Below, in pieces: positions 48,342 to 56,491 of a stretch of DNA of 64,000 bases (positions within the stretch are counted from its first letter, which is position 1; each line of letters starts with the position of its first letter). The notes under the pieces were generated by a model. That model had not been told where the DNA came from and searched no databases. It was given only the letters and a program-made list of their open reading frames with translations. Position numbers and translations under genes: made by a program. The stretch comes from Clostridiales bacterium (GTDB lineage: Bacteria > Bacillota > Clostridia > Oscillospirales > Oscillospiraceae): the NCBI GenBank assembly GCA_003150485.1, contig QALX01000004.1:17908-81907 (forward strand). The letters are read 5' to 3'.

Positions 48342-48995
48342 ATGAAATCCACCCAAGATGTATGGGCCATTGTCAACGGGCTGAAAGGTCTCTATCCCGA
48401 CGGCATCTGCTCCCTGCAATATCAAAAAGACTACGAACTGCTGTTCTCCGTCCGGCTCTCCGCCCAGTGTACCGATGCCCGGGTCAACCAGGTCACCCCC
48501 GCTCTCTTCGCCCGCTTCCCCACGCTGGAGTCCTTTGCGGCAGCGGATCCCGCCGAGGTAGCCGAGTACATCCACTCCTGCGGCTTCTACAATGGAAAGA
48601 GCCGGGATCTGGTAGGCTGCGCCCAGATGCTGCTGTCCGACTTCGGCGGCAGGGTCCCCCGGGCCATGGAGGATCTGCTGAAACTCCCCGGTGTGGGCCG
48701 GAAAACCGCCAACCTGATTCAAGGGGACGTCTTCCACGAACCCGGCGTGGTGGTGGCTGACACCCACTGCATCCGCATCAGCGGCCGCCTGGGCCTCACC
48801 GACGGCACCAAGGACCCGGCCAAGGTGGAAAAACAGCTGCGAGCCGTCCTGCCGCCGGAGGAGTCCAACGACTTCTGTCACCGGCTGGTACTGCACGGTC
48901 GAGCCGTGTGCACCGCCCGCACCGCCAAGTGCGAACTGTGTCCCCTCTGCAACTGGTGTGACCACTTTCAGCGCCACGCCGCCGACAGCAAGTAA
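48342..48995 (+). CDS. nth: Endonuclease III (DNA glycosylase/AP lyase)
   Basis: Encodes 217 residues from the ATG at 48342 with AGGAGG upstream. It removes oxidised pyrimidines and nicks the abasic site. The helix-hairpin-helix LKLPGVGRKTAN includes the catalytic Lys, and the catalytic Asp is in VVVADTHCIRIS. The C-terminal 4Fe-4S cluster cysteines appear in VCTARTAKCELCPLCNWC with the expected X6, X2, X5 spacing. All active elements are present. A monocistronic gene ending at a bidirectional hairpin. Confidence 0.97.
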   Translation: MKSTQDVWAIVNGLKGLYPDGICSLQYQKDYELLFSVRLSAQCTDARVNQVTPALFARFPTLESFAAADPAEVAEYIHSCGFYNGKSRDLVGCAQMLLSDFGGRVPRAMEDLLKLPGVGRKTANLIQGDVFHEPGVVVADTHCIRISGRLGLTDGTKDPAKVEKQLRAVLPPEESNDFCHRLVLHGRAVCTARTAKCELCPLCNWCDHFQRHAADSK

Positions 48996-49007
48996 CTAGA
49001 TATTTTT

Positions 49008-49042
49008 GAGAGGCTGGAACCAACTCGTTCCAGCCTCTTTGT
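49008..49042. terminator. Bidirectional terminator between nth and ygiQ
   Basis: GAGGCTGGAAC pairs with GTTCCAGCCTC around CAACTC, with T-rich sequence on both sides. It can end nth rightwards and ygiQ leftwards. Confidence 0.88.
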
Positions 49043-50985
49043 TATCCTTTCCGTCCCTTTTGGGTCGGCTTTCTCTTTTTGGGGGCGTTTTTCCGTCGGC
49101 CTTCCCGGTTTTTTTCCGCCGTTCTGTTTTTGGCAGAACCGTCCGCTTCCCTCCTCGGCCGGGGTGGATAGGGGCGGATGAGGCATCGGGCCTCAAAGCC
49201 GATGAGATCCTCCCGGCCCGCTTTTACCAGCGCCTCTTTCACCAAACGCCAATTCTCTGGATTTTTCCACTGGAGCAAGGCCCGCTGAAGCCGTTTTTCA
49301 TGGGGTTCCGTGGCCACATAGACCGGCTCCATGGTCCGGGGATCGATTCCGGTATAGTACATGCAGGTGGAGCGGCAGCCAGGCACCGGATAAAAGTCCT
49401 GTACCTGTTCCGGCTGCCGGTGTCTGGCGTTCAGATATTCCGCCAGGGCCACCGCATCCTGCAACGTGCTCCCCGGGTGGGAGGACATGAGATAGGGCAC
49501 CAGGTACTGGTCTTTTCCCGCGTTTTTGTTCAGGCTGTTGTACTTCTGCTGAAAGCGCTCGTAGACCTCGATGTGGGGCTTGCCCATGTAGTCCAGCACC
49601 GAGTTGATACAGTGCTCCGGGGCCACCTTCAGCTGGCCAGACACATGGTACTGGACCAGCTCCCGGAAAAAGGTGTCTTTTTTGTCACAGAGCATGTAGT
49701 CGTAGCGGATACCGGAGCGGATAAAGATCTTTTTGATGCCCGGAATCCTCCGCAGCTTGCGCAGCAATGCCACGTAGTCCGACTCGTCCGCATCCAGATT
49801 GGGACAGGGGCTGGGGGCCAGACAGCTGCGTTTGGCGCAGACCCCCTGCTTCAGCTGCTTTTTGCAGCTGGGCTGGCGCAGGTTGGCAGTAGGGCCGCCC
49901 ACATCGTGGATATACCCCTTAAACCCCGGGTGGTGGGTCAGTGCTGTCACCTCCCGGATCACACTCTCATGACTGCGGCAGGTCATCATCCGCCCTTGGT
50001 GGAACGCCAGGGCGCAGAAGTTACAGCCACCGATGCAGCCGCGGTTGTGAGTGACTGAAAAACGCACCTCTTCAATCGCGGGCACGCCGCCCATGGAATC
50101 GTACATGGGATGGGGCTCCCGAACGTAGGGCAGTTCTGCCACCCGGTCCAGCTCCGGGGTAGACAGGGGCATCTGGGGCGGATTGGTGACCAGCCAGCGG
50201 CTGCCGTGCTTTTGCAGGATGGCCTTGCCCCGAACCGGGTCGTGCTCCTCATACTCCACCTGATTGGCCCGGGCGTAAGCTGTCTTGTCCACCCGCACTT
50301 CCTCATAAGAGGGCACCTCCACCTTCTGGTAGGGGCAGCCGGACACATCTCTGGCTCCGTAGCTGGTACCCCGAACGTCGGTGATCTCCGCCACCGGCGT
50401 TCCCGCCTTCAGGCGGGCGGCAATCTCCAAACTGGCCGCCTCTCCCATGCCGTAGGTCAGCAGGTCCGCCCGGGCGTCAAAGAGGATGCTTCGACGCACC
50501 TGGTCGCTCCAATAGTCGTAATGGGCAAACCGCCGCAGGGACGCCTCCAGACCGCCGATAATCAGCGGCACGTCGCCGAATGCCTCCCGCACCCGGTTGG
50601 CATAGACGATGGTGGCCCGGTCCGGCCTCAAACCCGGTCGATTTCCCGGGGAATAGGCATCCTGCCGTCGCCGCTTTTTCGCCGCCGTGTAGTGGGCCAC
50701 CATAGAGTCCAGGTTCCCTGCGGAGATCATCACTCCCAATCGGGGCTTCCCCATGGCCAGGAACGGCTCCGGGCCGTGCCAGTCCGGCTGGGCCAGGTAG
50801 GCCACCCGGTACCCCTCCGCCTCCAGCACCCGAGCGATCACCACGCCGCCAAAGGAAGGGTGATCCACATAGGCGTCGCCGTTGACGATCAGGAAGTCGT
50901 ACCAGCTCCACCCCCGGTCCTCCATGTCCGCCCGGGACACCGGCAGAAAGGCGCTGCCCGGCGCCGTTTTCCTCTTCCCGCTCAT
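49042..50985 (-). CDS. ygiQ: YgiQ-family radical SAM protein
   Basis: Encodes 647 residues from the ATG at 50985, which overlaps the upstream stop (ATGA). The N-terminal 300 residues are the UPF0313/DUF3362-like region (FLIVNGDAYVDHPSFGGVVIARVLEAEGYRVAYLAQPDWH). The radical SAM cluster is SVTHNRGCIGGCNFCALAFHQG (CX3CX2C), followed by GYIHDVGGPTANLR and IRSGIRYDYML. The C-terminal region has DFYPVPGCRSTCMYYTGIDP and a basic tail (RKNAPKKRKPTQKGRKG). The family is widespread but uncharacterised. It lies at the end of the pyrimidine unit, likely by operon extension rather than pathway link. Confidence 0.93.
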   Translation of the reverse strand: MSGKRKTAPGSAFLPVSRADMEDRGWSWYDFLIVNGDAYVDHPSFGGVVIARVLEAEGYRVAYLAQPDWHGPEPFLAMGKPRLGVMISAGNLDSMVAHYTAAKKRRRQDAYSPGNRPGLRPDRATIVYANRVREAFGDVPLIIGGLEASLRRFAHYDYWSDQVRRSILFDARADLLTYGMGEAASLEIAARLKAGTPVAEITDVRGTSYGARDVSGCPYQKVEVPSYEEVRVDKTAYARANQVEYEEHDPVRGKAILQKHGSRWLVTNPPQMPLSTPELDRVAELPYVREPHPMYDSMGGVPAIEEVRFSVTHNRGCIGGCNFCALAFHQGRMMTCRSHESVIREVTALTHHPGFKGYIHDVGGPTANLRQPSCKKQLKQGVCAKRSCLAPSPCPNLDADESDYVALLRKLRRIPGIKKIFIRSGIRYDYMLCDKKDTFFRELVQYHVSGQLKVAPEHCINSVLDYMGKPHIEVYERFQQKYNSLNKNAGKDQYLVPYLMSSHPGSTLQDAVALAEYLNARHRQPEQVQDFYPVPGCRSTCMYYTGIDPRTMEPVYVATEPHEKRLQRALLQWKNPENWRLVKEALVKAGREDLIGFEARCLIRPYPPRPRREADGSAKNRTAEKNREGRRKNAPKKRKPTQKGRKG

Positions 50986-52142
50986 TCCGCGTAACCGATG
51001 TACTTTTCCAGCAGCTCCAGGGGCACTGCGCTGTCCGTTGCCGGGCCAATAGAGCGAAACCCGTTGCGGGCGTAAAACCGCTGGGCCACCCCGTTGTCCG
51101 GACTGCACCGGAGGCGCAGCTTGTCCCGGCCCAGGGGCCGGAAAGTGGACACCGCCTGACCAATCAGCTGGATGCCCAGCCCCCGCTTCCGGAAGCCGGG
51201 ATTCATATAGTAAAAGGGGATATACCCCGCCTGTTCCTCCTGATACCGCTCCAGATCCATCTGGAGCAGTCCGGCGACCTCGTCGCCCACCATGGCGACC
51301 ATGACGGAGGCAACGTTGCGTTCGCTGGCTGTCCGCGCCGCCTCATAGAACTGTTCTCCGGGGAAAGGGATATCCGTGCCGTGGACGCTGATCCATGCCT
51401 CCTGACGGCAGCGATAATAGAGCGCCCGCTCTCCCACCGGGTCCCAGGCGCGGTACCAGACATTCTGGTCTTCCAGCGGCGTAGCCGCCTCCTGTTCCCG
51501 CCACCAGGTCTGCTTGCCCAAGGTAGACAGCTCCTCTCCCAGGTGAGAGCCGTCGGCATAGACCCGCACGTGGGGTTGGCCGTTCTCCACTTCCACACAG
51601 CTCACCCCTGTGTTATCGCTGGGGAGAATCCGATCCAACTGCGCCAGGGAATAGCCGTAAAATGCCGCCATCGCCGTCCGAATAGCCACGCCGTGGCTGA
51701 CACAGACGATGGTCTGGCCCCCATGGGTCCGGATCAGGCGGCGGAACGTATCCACCACCCGCTTCTGCACCGCCTGGAAGGTCTCGCCGCCGGGAGAGTC
51801 GTAGTCGGGGTCGCTCCGGGAAAACTGATTCATCCGTTCCGGGTCCCGCCGTGCGGCGCCGCCCCAGGTCTGGTCCTCCCAGCGGCCCATGGCGATCTCC
51901 CGCAAACCCGGCTCCAGGTGCAGCGGCAGTCCCTTGGGGGCATAGATGGCTTTGGCGGTCATTCGGGTCCGGTAAAGGTCGCTGGAATACACCGCGTCCA
52001 CGGGAATGTCCTGAAAGCGGCGGGACAGGGCCTCGATCTGCCGGTAGCCCAGCGGGGTTACCAGGCTGTCATATTGTCCATGGATGCGGCGGTAGAGATT
52101 TCCCTCCGCCTCAGCATGGCGGACAATATAAATTCTGGTCAT
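50982..52142 (-). CDS. Histidine phosphatase fused to a GNAT acetyltransferase
   Basis: Encodes 386 residues from the ATG at 52142; an upstream GTG could add 11 residues but gives a non-standard N-terminus. Residues 1-200 form a phosphoglycerate-mutase-like histidine phosphatase: RIYIVRHAEAEGN has the nucleophilic His with Arg, YSSDLYRTRMTA supplies the second Arg, and CVSHGVAIRTAM the second His. Residues 215-386 are a GNAT domain (SVMVAMVGDEVAGLLQMDLE, then PGFRKRGLGIQLIGQAV as the acetyl-CoA loop with RxxGxG-like spacing, and QRFYARNGFRSIG). Both active sites look intact. The two may act on one phosphorylated metabolite. It sits after pyrD with 43 bases between. Confidence 0.88.
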   Translation of the reverse strand: MTRIYIVRHAEAEGNLYRRIHGQYDSLVTPLGYRQIEALSRRFQDIPVDAVYSSDLYRTRMTAKAIYAPKGLPLHLEPGLREIAMGRWEDQTWGGAARRDPERMNQFSRSDPDYDSPGGETFQAVQKRVVDTFRRLIRTHGGQTIVCVSHGVAIRTAMAAFYGYSLAQLDRILPSDNTGVSCVEVENGQPHVRVYADGSHLGEELSTLGKQTWWREQEAATPLEDQNVWYRAWDPVGERALYYRCRQEAWISVHGTDIPFPGEQFYEAARTASERNVASVMVAMVGDEVAGLLQMDLERYQEEQAGYIPFYYMNPGFRKRGLGIQLIGQAVSTFRPLGRDKLRLRCSPDNGVAQRFYARNGFRSIGPATDSAVPLELLEKYIGYAE

Positions 52143-52185
52143 ATGGCATTCTCTTTTCTCTTCGTAAATTTTCACCTTCTGCCGG

Positions 52186-53103
52186 TCACCAGGGCCGGAC
52201 TCCGCCGGTCAGCTCCCGGACAGCGGACAGATTCTGGGCGGCGGCAATCTCCGCCAGCTCATCCCGAATCCGCAGCGCCGCGAAGGGGTCCACCAGGTTC
52301 GCCGTTCCCACCGCCACCGCAGAGGCCCCGGCCAGTATCATCTGCGCCGCGTCCTCGCCAGTGGAGATACCGCCCATTCCCATGACGGGAATCCCCACCG
52401 CGTTGCTCACTTCCCACACCATCCGCACGGCAATGGGCAGCACCGCCGGGCCGGACAGTCCGCCGGTATTCATCTTCAAAACCGGCCGCCGGGTCTTCAC
52501 ATCAATCCACATCCCGCGGACTGTGTTGATGAGGGATACCGCGTCCGCCCCCGCCGCCTCCACCGCCTTGGCGATAGCGGTAATGTCGGTCACATTGGGG
52601 GAGAGCTTTACCATCACCGGCACGGATGCGCTCTTTTTCGCCGCCTCCGTCACCTCCGCCGCCAGCTCCGGCACCACGCCGTACTGGAGTCCGCCGCATT
52701 TCACGTTGGGGCAGGAGACGTTCACTTCGATCATGTCCACACCGGCCTCGCTGAGCTTCCCGCTCATGACCGCGTACTCCTCCGGGGTGTTGCCGGAGAT
52801 GTTGGCGATGACGCACAGGTCATGTCTGCGCAGCTCCGGCAGCTCGTTGGCGACGAAGTCATCTACCCCCGGGTTCTGAAGTCCCACGGAGTTGAGCATT
52901 CCCATGGGGGTTTCCGCCACTCTGGGCGGCGGATTGCCCTCACGCGGTGTAAAGGTAAGTCCCTTGCAGGATATGCCCCCCAGCTGACTCAGATCGTAGA
53001 ATTCACCGAACTCCCGGCCAAATCCATAGGTGCCGGAGGCGACGACCACCGGGTTTTTCATTGAAATACCGGCAAAATTCACCCGCATATCCACCTTATG
53101 CAT
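52186..53103 (-). CDS. pyrD: Dihydroorotate dehydrogenase B, catalytic subunit
   Basis: Encodes 305 residues. It oxidises dihydroorotate to orotate, passing electrons through PyrK to NAD+. FMN-barrel features are present: NPVVVASGTYGFGREFGE, GLTFTPREGNPPPRVAETPMGMLNSVGLQNPG, and the catalytic Cys in EVNVSCPNVKCGG, the mark of class 1 (B) enzymes, not the Ser of class 2. GMGGISTGEDAAQMILAGASAVAVGTAN is the phosphate-binding end. Its ATG overlaps the pyrK stop by eight bases, coupling the two subunits of the heterotetramer. Confidence 0.97.
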   Translation of the reverse strand: MHKVDMRVNFAGISMKNPVVVASGTYGFGREFGEFYDLSQLGGISCKGLTFTPREGNPPPRVAETPMGMLNSVGLQNPGVDDFVANELPELRRHDLCVIANISGNTPEEYAVMSGKLSEAGVDMIEVNVSCPNVKCGGLQYGVVPELAAEVTEAAKKSASVPVMVKLSPNVTDITAIAKAVEAAGADAVSLINTVRGMWIDVKTRRPVLKMNTGGLSGPAVLPIAVRMVWEVSNAVGIPVMGMGGISTGEDAAQMILAGASAVAVGTANLVDPFAALRIRDELAEIAAAQNLSAVRELTGGVRPW

Positions 53104-53851
53104 CCCACTCCACCTCCTGACTCAGGAACACCGGACCGTCCTTACAGGCCCGCTTGTAATGTCCATTCACTTTACAGGAGCAGGTGAGACAGGCGCCAAT
53201 TCCGCAGGCCATCCGTTCCTCCAGGGACACCTGACATGGGGTCCCCTCCCCTGCTGTCGCCCGGGAAATCGCCCGCAGCATGGGAGTCGGCCCGCAGGCC
53301 AGAACTGCCGCGTAGTGATTTTCCCTGAGGCAGCGGCACACCACCTGGTCCACTGTGCCCGCAGTGCCCAGGGTGCCGTCATCCGTGGCCACTTCCACCG
53401 GGACGCCGGCAGCCGCAAAATCCTCCAGCAGAATCGCACCGGCTCCTGTGCGGAAGCCCAGGGCAGCTACCGCACCCTCCGGCGCGGATTTTGCCGTAAA
53501 GAGCAGCGGAGCCGTGCCGATTCCGCCGCCGGCCAGCAGCACCCTCCCAGATGGGGGCAGCTGAAAGCCATTTCCCAGGGGGCCCAGCACATCCAGGACT
53601 GCGCCGGACTCCTGGTCCGCCAGCCACTGTGTCCCTGTGCCGCGGACTTGGAAGACAATCCGCAGCAGGCCATTTCCGGCGTCACAGATGGAGATGGGGC
53701 GGCGGAGCAACAGACCCTCGCCGCATTTTATGTGGACAAACTGCCCCGGGCGGGCCGCCTCCGCCATGTCTCCCGCCTCCAGGAAAACGGAAAAAATATC
53801 CGATGTTAATGCTCGTCTTTCAACAATTTTACACAGCTTCTTAATGGGCAT
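53096..53851 (-). CDS. pyrK: Dihydroorotate dehydrogenase B, electron-transfer subunit
   Basis: Encodes 251 residues. PyrK holds FAD and a 2Fe-2S cluster and links PyrD to NAD+. The FAD-binding beta-barrel contains RRPISICDAG (the RxxS motif), the NAD domain has VLLAGGGIGTAPLLFTA, and the C-terminal cluster cysteines are in ERMACGIGACLTCSCKV plus a later RACKDGPVF, the expected four. GAGGAG precedes the ATG. The gene follows pyrF by 18 bases and overlaps pyrD. Confidence 0.97.
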   Translation of the reverse strand: MPIKKLCKIVERRALTSDIFSVFLEAGDMAEAARPGQFVHIKCGEGLLLRRPISICDAGNGLLRIVFQVRGTGTQWLADQESGAVLDVLGPLGNGFQLPPSGRVLLAGGGIGTAPLLFTAKSAPEGAVAALGFRTGAGAILLEDFAAAGVPVEVATDDGTLGTAGTVDQVVCRCLRENHYAAVLACGPTPMLRAISRATAGEGTPCQVSLEERMACGIGACLTCSCKVNGHYKRACKDGPVFLSQEVEWDA

Positions 53852-53869
53852 ATAACTCCTCTTTTCTTC

Positions 53870-54796
53870 TCACAGAACCGGCGTCACTGAACGGATGTCG
53901 TCCCGCATGGCCAGGGCAGACGCCCGGGCCGCTTCGGCGTAATCCACCCCGTCTTTCCCTGTCTTTTGCCAGGCGCACATAATCCCCCGGGAGGAGTTGA
54001 CAATTGCGCCCCGGCCATAGGGGTCAAAGGCGTAGGCCACATCCTCCGCCGTGCCGCCCTGAGCGCCGTAGCCGGGTACCAGGAAGAAGGTATTTGGCAT
54101 CTGCTTGCGCAGCCTGCGCAGATCAGAGGGATAGGTTGCGCCGGTGACAGCCCCCACCCGGCTGAAGCCGTACTTGCTGCCCTGGGTATCCTTGCCCCAG
54201 CGCTCCACCAGCTCCGCCATGACCGTATAGACCACCCGGTCTCCGGCCACCATGTCCTGGAGTTCTACAGCGGAGGGATTGGAGGTGCGCACCAGCACGA
54301 ACAGGCACTTGTCCTCCTCCTCCGCCACAGTCAGAAAGGGTTTGACCGCATCGCTGCCCATGTAGCCGTTTACCGTCACGCAGTCGGCATCGAACCCCGG
54401 GAGTTTTTCCGCCCCCACGGTGGTTTTGCCCAGCCAGCCCTCGGCATAGGCGGTGGCGGTGGAGCCAATGTCCCCCCGCTTGATGTCGGCGATCACAAAA
54501 AACCCCTTTTCCTTGGCGTACCGGATAGTCCGCTCCAGCATCTCCATGCCCTCCCAGCCCAGGTTTTCATAGTAGGCCGCCTGGGGCTTCACGGCGGGGA
54601 CGATGTCGGAGAGGGCATCCATCAGGCCGCAGTTGAAGGTATAGATAGCCTCGGCGGCAGCCTTCCGGGTGAGGCCATAGGCATCTATCATCTCCGCCCG
54701 AATGTGGGGCGGCACGTATTCCAGCCGGGCGTCCAGCCCTGCCACGGTGGGGTTTTTCATCCCGCGAATTTTTTCCTGCAACACATCAAACGACAT
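53870..54796 (-). CDS. pyrF: Orotidine-5'-phosphate decarboxylase (long type 2)
   Basis: Encodes 308 residues, the longer group of OMP decarboxylases (about 300) common in Clostridia and Mycobacteria. It forms UMP from OMP. The catalytic Lys-Asp pair region is FVIADIKRGDIGSTATAYAEGWLG; PAVKPQAAYYENLGWEGMEMLERT precedes it and FFLVPGYGAQGGTAEDVA closes the phosphate site. GGAAGGCAG lies before the ATG. It is second in the pyr operon after pyrC. Confidence 0.96.
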   Translation of the reverse strand: MSFDVLQEKIRGMKNPTVAGLDARLEYVPPHIRAEMIDAYGLTRKAAAEAIYTFNCGLMDALSDIVPAVKPQAAYYENLGWEGMEMLERTIRYAKEKGFFVIADIKRGDIGSTATAYAEGWLGKTTVGAEKLPGFDADCVTVNGYMGSDAVKPFLTVAEEEDKCLFVLVRTSNPSAVELQDMVAGDRVVYTVMAELVERWGKDTQGSKYGFSRVGAVTGATYPSDLRRLRKQMPNTFFLVPGYGAQGGTAEDVAYAFDPYGRGAIVNSSRGIMCAWQKTGKDGVDYAEAARASALAMRDDIRSVTPVL

Positions 54797-54816
54797 ACGC
54801 TGCCTTCCTTTCTATC

Positions 54817-56094
54817 TCACTGGTCCCGGTAGATCACACGGCCGCCTACCAGGGTGTACTTCGCCTTTCCCTGGACGCTCCACCTTGCAAAGGGGGTATT
54901 CCGGCCCTTGGAGCGGAAGTTTACCGGATCAATGGTCCATTTCTCATTTAAATCAAAGAGGGTCAGATCCGCCACAGCCCCAACTGCCAGCTTCCCATAG
55001 GGCAGGTTCAGCAGCTGCGCCGGGCCGGCAGTCATTTTCTGAAGGATCTCCGTCAGCTCCATGGCCCCGCTGTGGTACAGTTGCGTCAGCGTGATGGCCA
55101 GAGCGGTCTCCAGCCCCACCATGCCGCTGGGCGCCTCGGTGAGGGGGCGCGCCTTTTCCTCCGCCGCGTGGGGGGCGTGGTCGGTCGCAATACAGTCGAT
55201 GGTGCCGTCCCGCAGCCCCTCCACAATGGCCGCCACGTCAGCAGCCGTGCGCAGGGGCGGGTTGACCCTTGCCAGACTCCCCCGCTCCAAAATCGCGTCC
55301 TCGGTCAGTGTAAAGTACTGAGGACAGGTCTCGCAGGTCACCGCCGCTCCGACGGCTTTCAGCCTGCGAATGATATTGACGCTGCCTGCGGTGGAGATGT
55401 GGCAGAAGTGGACCGGCACACCGGTCTCCAGGGACAGCAGCCCGTCCCGGGCCACCATCAGCTCTTCCGCAATGGCGGGGCGGCCGGGAATCCCCAGCTG
55501 ACGGGAGATTTTCCCTTCATTGACGGCGTAATTCCGCACCATCTCTCCATCCTCCTCGTGGCAGAGGAGGGGCAATCCGCAGTCTTTGGCCCGCTGCAGC
55601 GCCTCCCGCATCAGAACCGCCCGCATCACCGGTACGCCGTCATCCGAGAGAGCCACAGCTCCCGCCATTTTCAGCGCCGCAAAATCGGCACACCGTTCCC
55701 CGCGCTCCCCCACCGAAATCGCTCCGATGGGCAGGACACGGACGCCGGACCCGCTCTGTGCCCGGTCCAGAATCCCGGCGATGATCTCCGGGCAGTCCGC
55801 CACCGGTTTCGTATTGGGCATACAGGCCACGGCGGTAAACCCACCGCAGGCGGCGGCGGCGGTGCCGGTCAAAATATCTTCCTTATACGTCAGGCCCGGG
55901 TCCCGCAGGTGGACGTGAGGGTCTATCAGCCCCGGGCTGACCGAAAGGCCCCTGCCGTCGATGCGTTGGGCCTCCGGCGCGTCCAGCTTGGGGGCAATGG
56001 CGGCAATCACGCCGTTTTCAATCAATATATCCTGGGACCCGTCGTATTTTCTGGCCGGGTCCACCAGGTTTCCCTGAGCAATGAGCAGTTTCAT
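54817..56094 (-). CDS. pyrC: Dihydroorotase
   Basis: Encodes 425 residues, the class I bacterial form. It cyclises carbamoyl-aspartate to dihydroorotate. The zinc ligand motif VSPGLIDPHVHLRDPG, the region LPLLCHEEDGEMV, VHFCHISTAGSVNIIRR and ATDHAPHAAEEKARP with its catalytic Asp are all visible. It leads the pyrC-pyrF-pyrK-pyrD operon. pyrB, carAB and pyrE are not in this window. GGGAGAGACGG precedes the ATG. I saw no PyrR-type attenuator in the 160 bases upstream. Confidence 0.96.
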   Translation of the reverse strand: MKLLIAQGNLVDPARKYDGSQDILIENGVIAAIAPKLDAPEAQRIDGRGLSVSPGLIDPHVHLRDPGLTYKEDILTGTAAAACGGFTAVACMPNTKPVADCPEIIAGILDRAQSGSGVRVLPIGAISVGERGERCADFAALKMAGAVALSDDGVPVMRAVLMREALQRAKDCGLPLLCHEEDGEMVRNYAVNEGKISRQLGIPGRPAIAEELMVARDGLLSLETGVPVHFCHISTAGSVNIIRRLKAVGAAVTCETCPQYFTLTEDAILERGSLARVNPPLRTAADVAAIVEGLRDGTIDCIATDHAPHAAEEKARPLTEAPSGMVGLETALAITLTQLYHSGAMELTEILQKMTAGPAQLLNLPYGKLAVGAVADLTLFDLNEKWTIDPVNFRSKGRNTPFARWSVQGKAKYTLVGGRVIYRDQ

Positions 56095-56256
56095 CCGTCT
56101 CTCCCTTATGATTCGTCCAATTTTCGGTTAAAACTATACTAAGTAACATGATAACGCAAGCTCGACGGGAACGCAAGAAATACCAGAAATTTCACTTCAA
56201 TTTTCCGTCAACGGAGCAATACTAACAGGGAACGACCGGAGAAAGGAGGAGACAAC

Positions 56257-56433
56257 ATGAAACAGATGACCCTGATGCGCGGCATCGGCCTGGGGATTGG
56301 CATGGGTATGGCCATGGGCATGGCCATGCGGAACAGCCGCAAGCGCAGCATCCAGAAGAGCAAGGTGGGCAAAACCCTCAAGGCCGTCACTGACGTGATG
56401 GAGGAGATCACCGACGCCATCGGTTTATCCTGA
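56257..56433 (+). CDS. Small glycine-zipper membrane protein, unknown
   Basis: A 58-codon gene with an excellent AAAGGAGG ribosome binding site eight bases upstream. The protein opens with a short polar start (MKQMTLMR) and then a Gly/Met/Ala repeat of period four (GIGLGIGMGMAMGMAM), the pattern of a glycine-zipper transmembrane helix. A basic patch (RNSRKRSIQKSK) follows and then a probable amphipathic helix (TLKAVTDVMEEITDAIGL). The layout, one inner-membrane helix with a cytoplasmic tail, resembles YtxH-type small proteins seen in sporulating Firmicutes, but I do not recognise a family. It stands alone, divergent from the pyr operon, and ends at a bidirectional terminator. Confidence 0.8.
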   Translation: MKQMTLMRGIGLGIGMGMAMGMAMRNSRKRSIQKSKVGKTLKAVTDVMEEITDAIGLS

Positions 56434-56441
56434 CAGATCAA

Positions 56442-56482
56442 AAGCAGGCCGGCGCTGTCCAAAACAACGCCGGTCTGCCTTT
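56442..56482. terminator. Bidirectional terminator between the small protein gene and glmS
   Basis: AAGCAGGCCGGCG pairs with CGCCGGTCTGCCTT with one mismatch across a 14-base loop, T-run rightwards and A-run on the left. Confidence 0.85.
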
Positions 56483-56491
56483 TCCTTTCGA

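Noticed and set aside
56095..56256. PyrR attenuator upstream of pyrC
   Set aside because: No antiterminator/terminator pair or PyrR-binding loop sequence could be recognised in the 160 bases.
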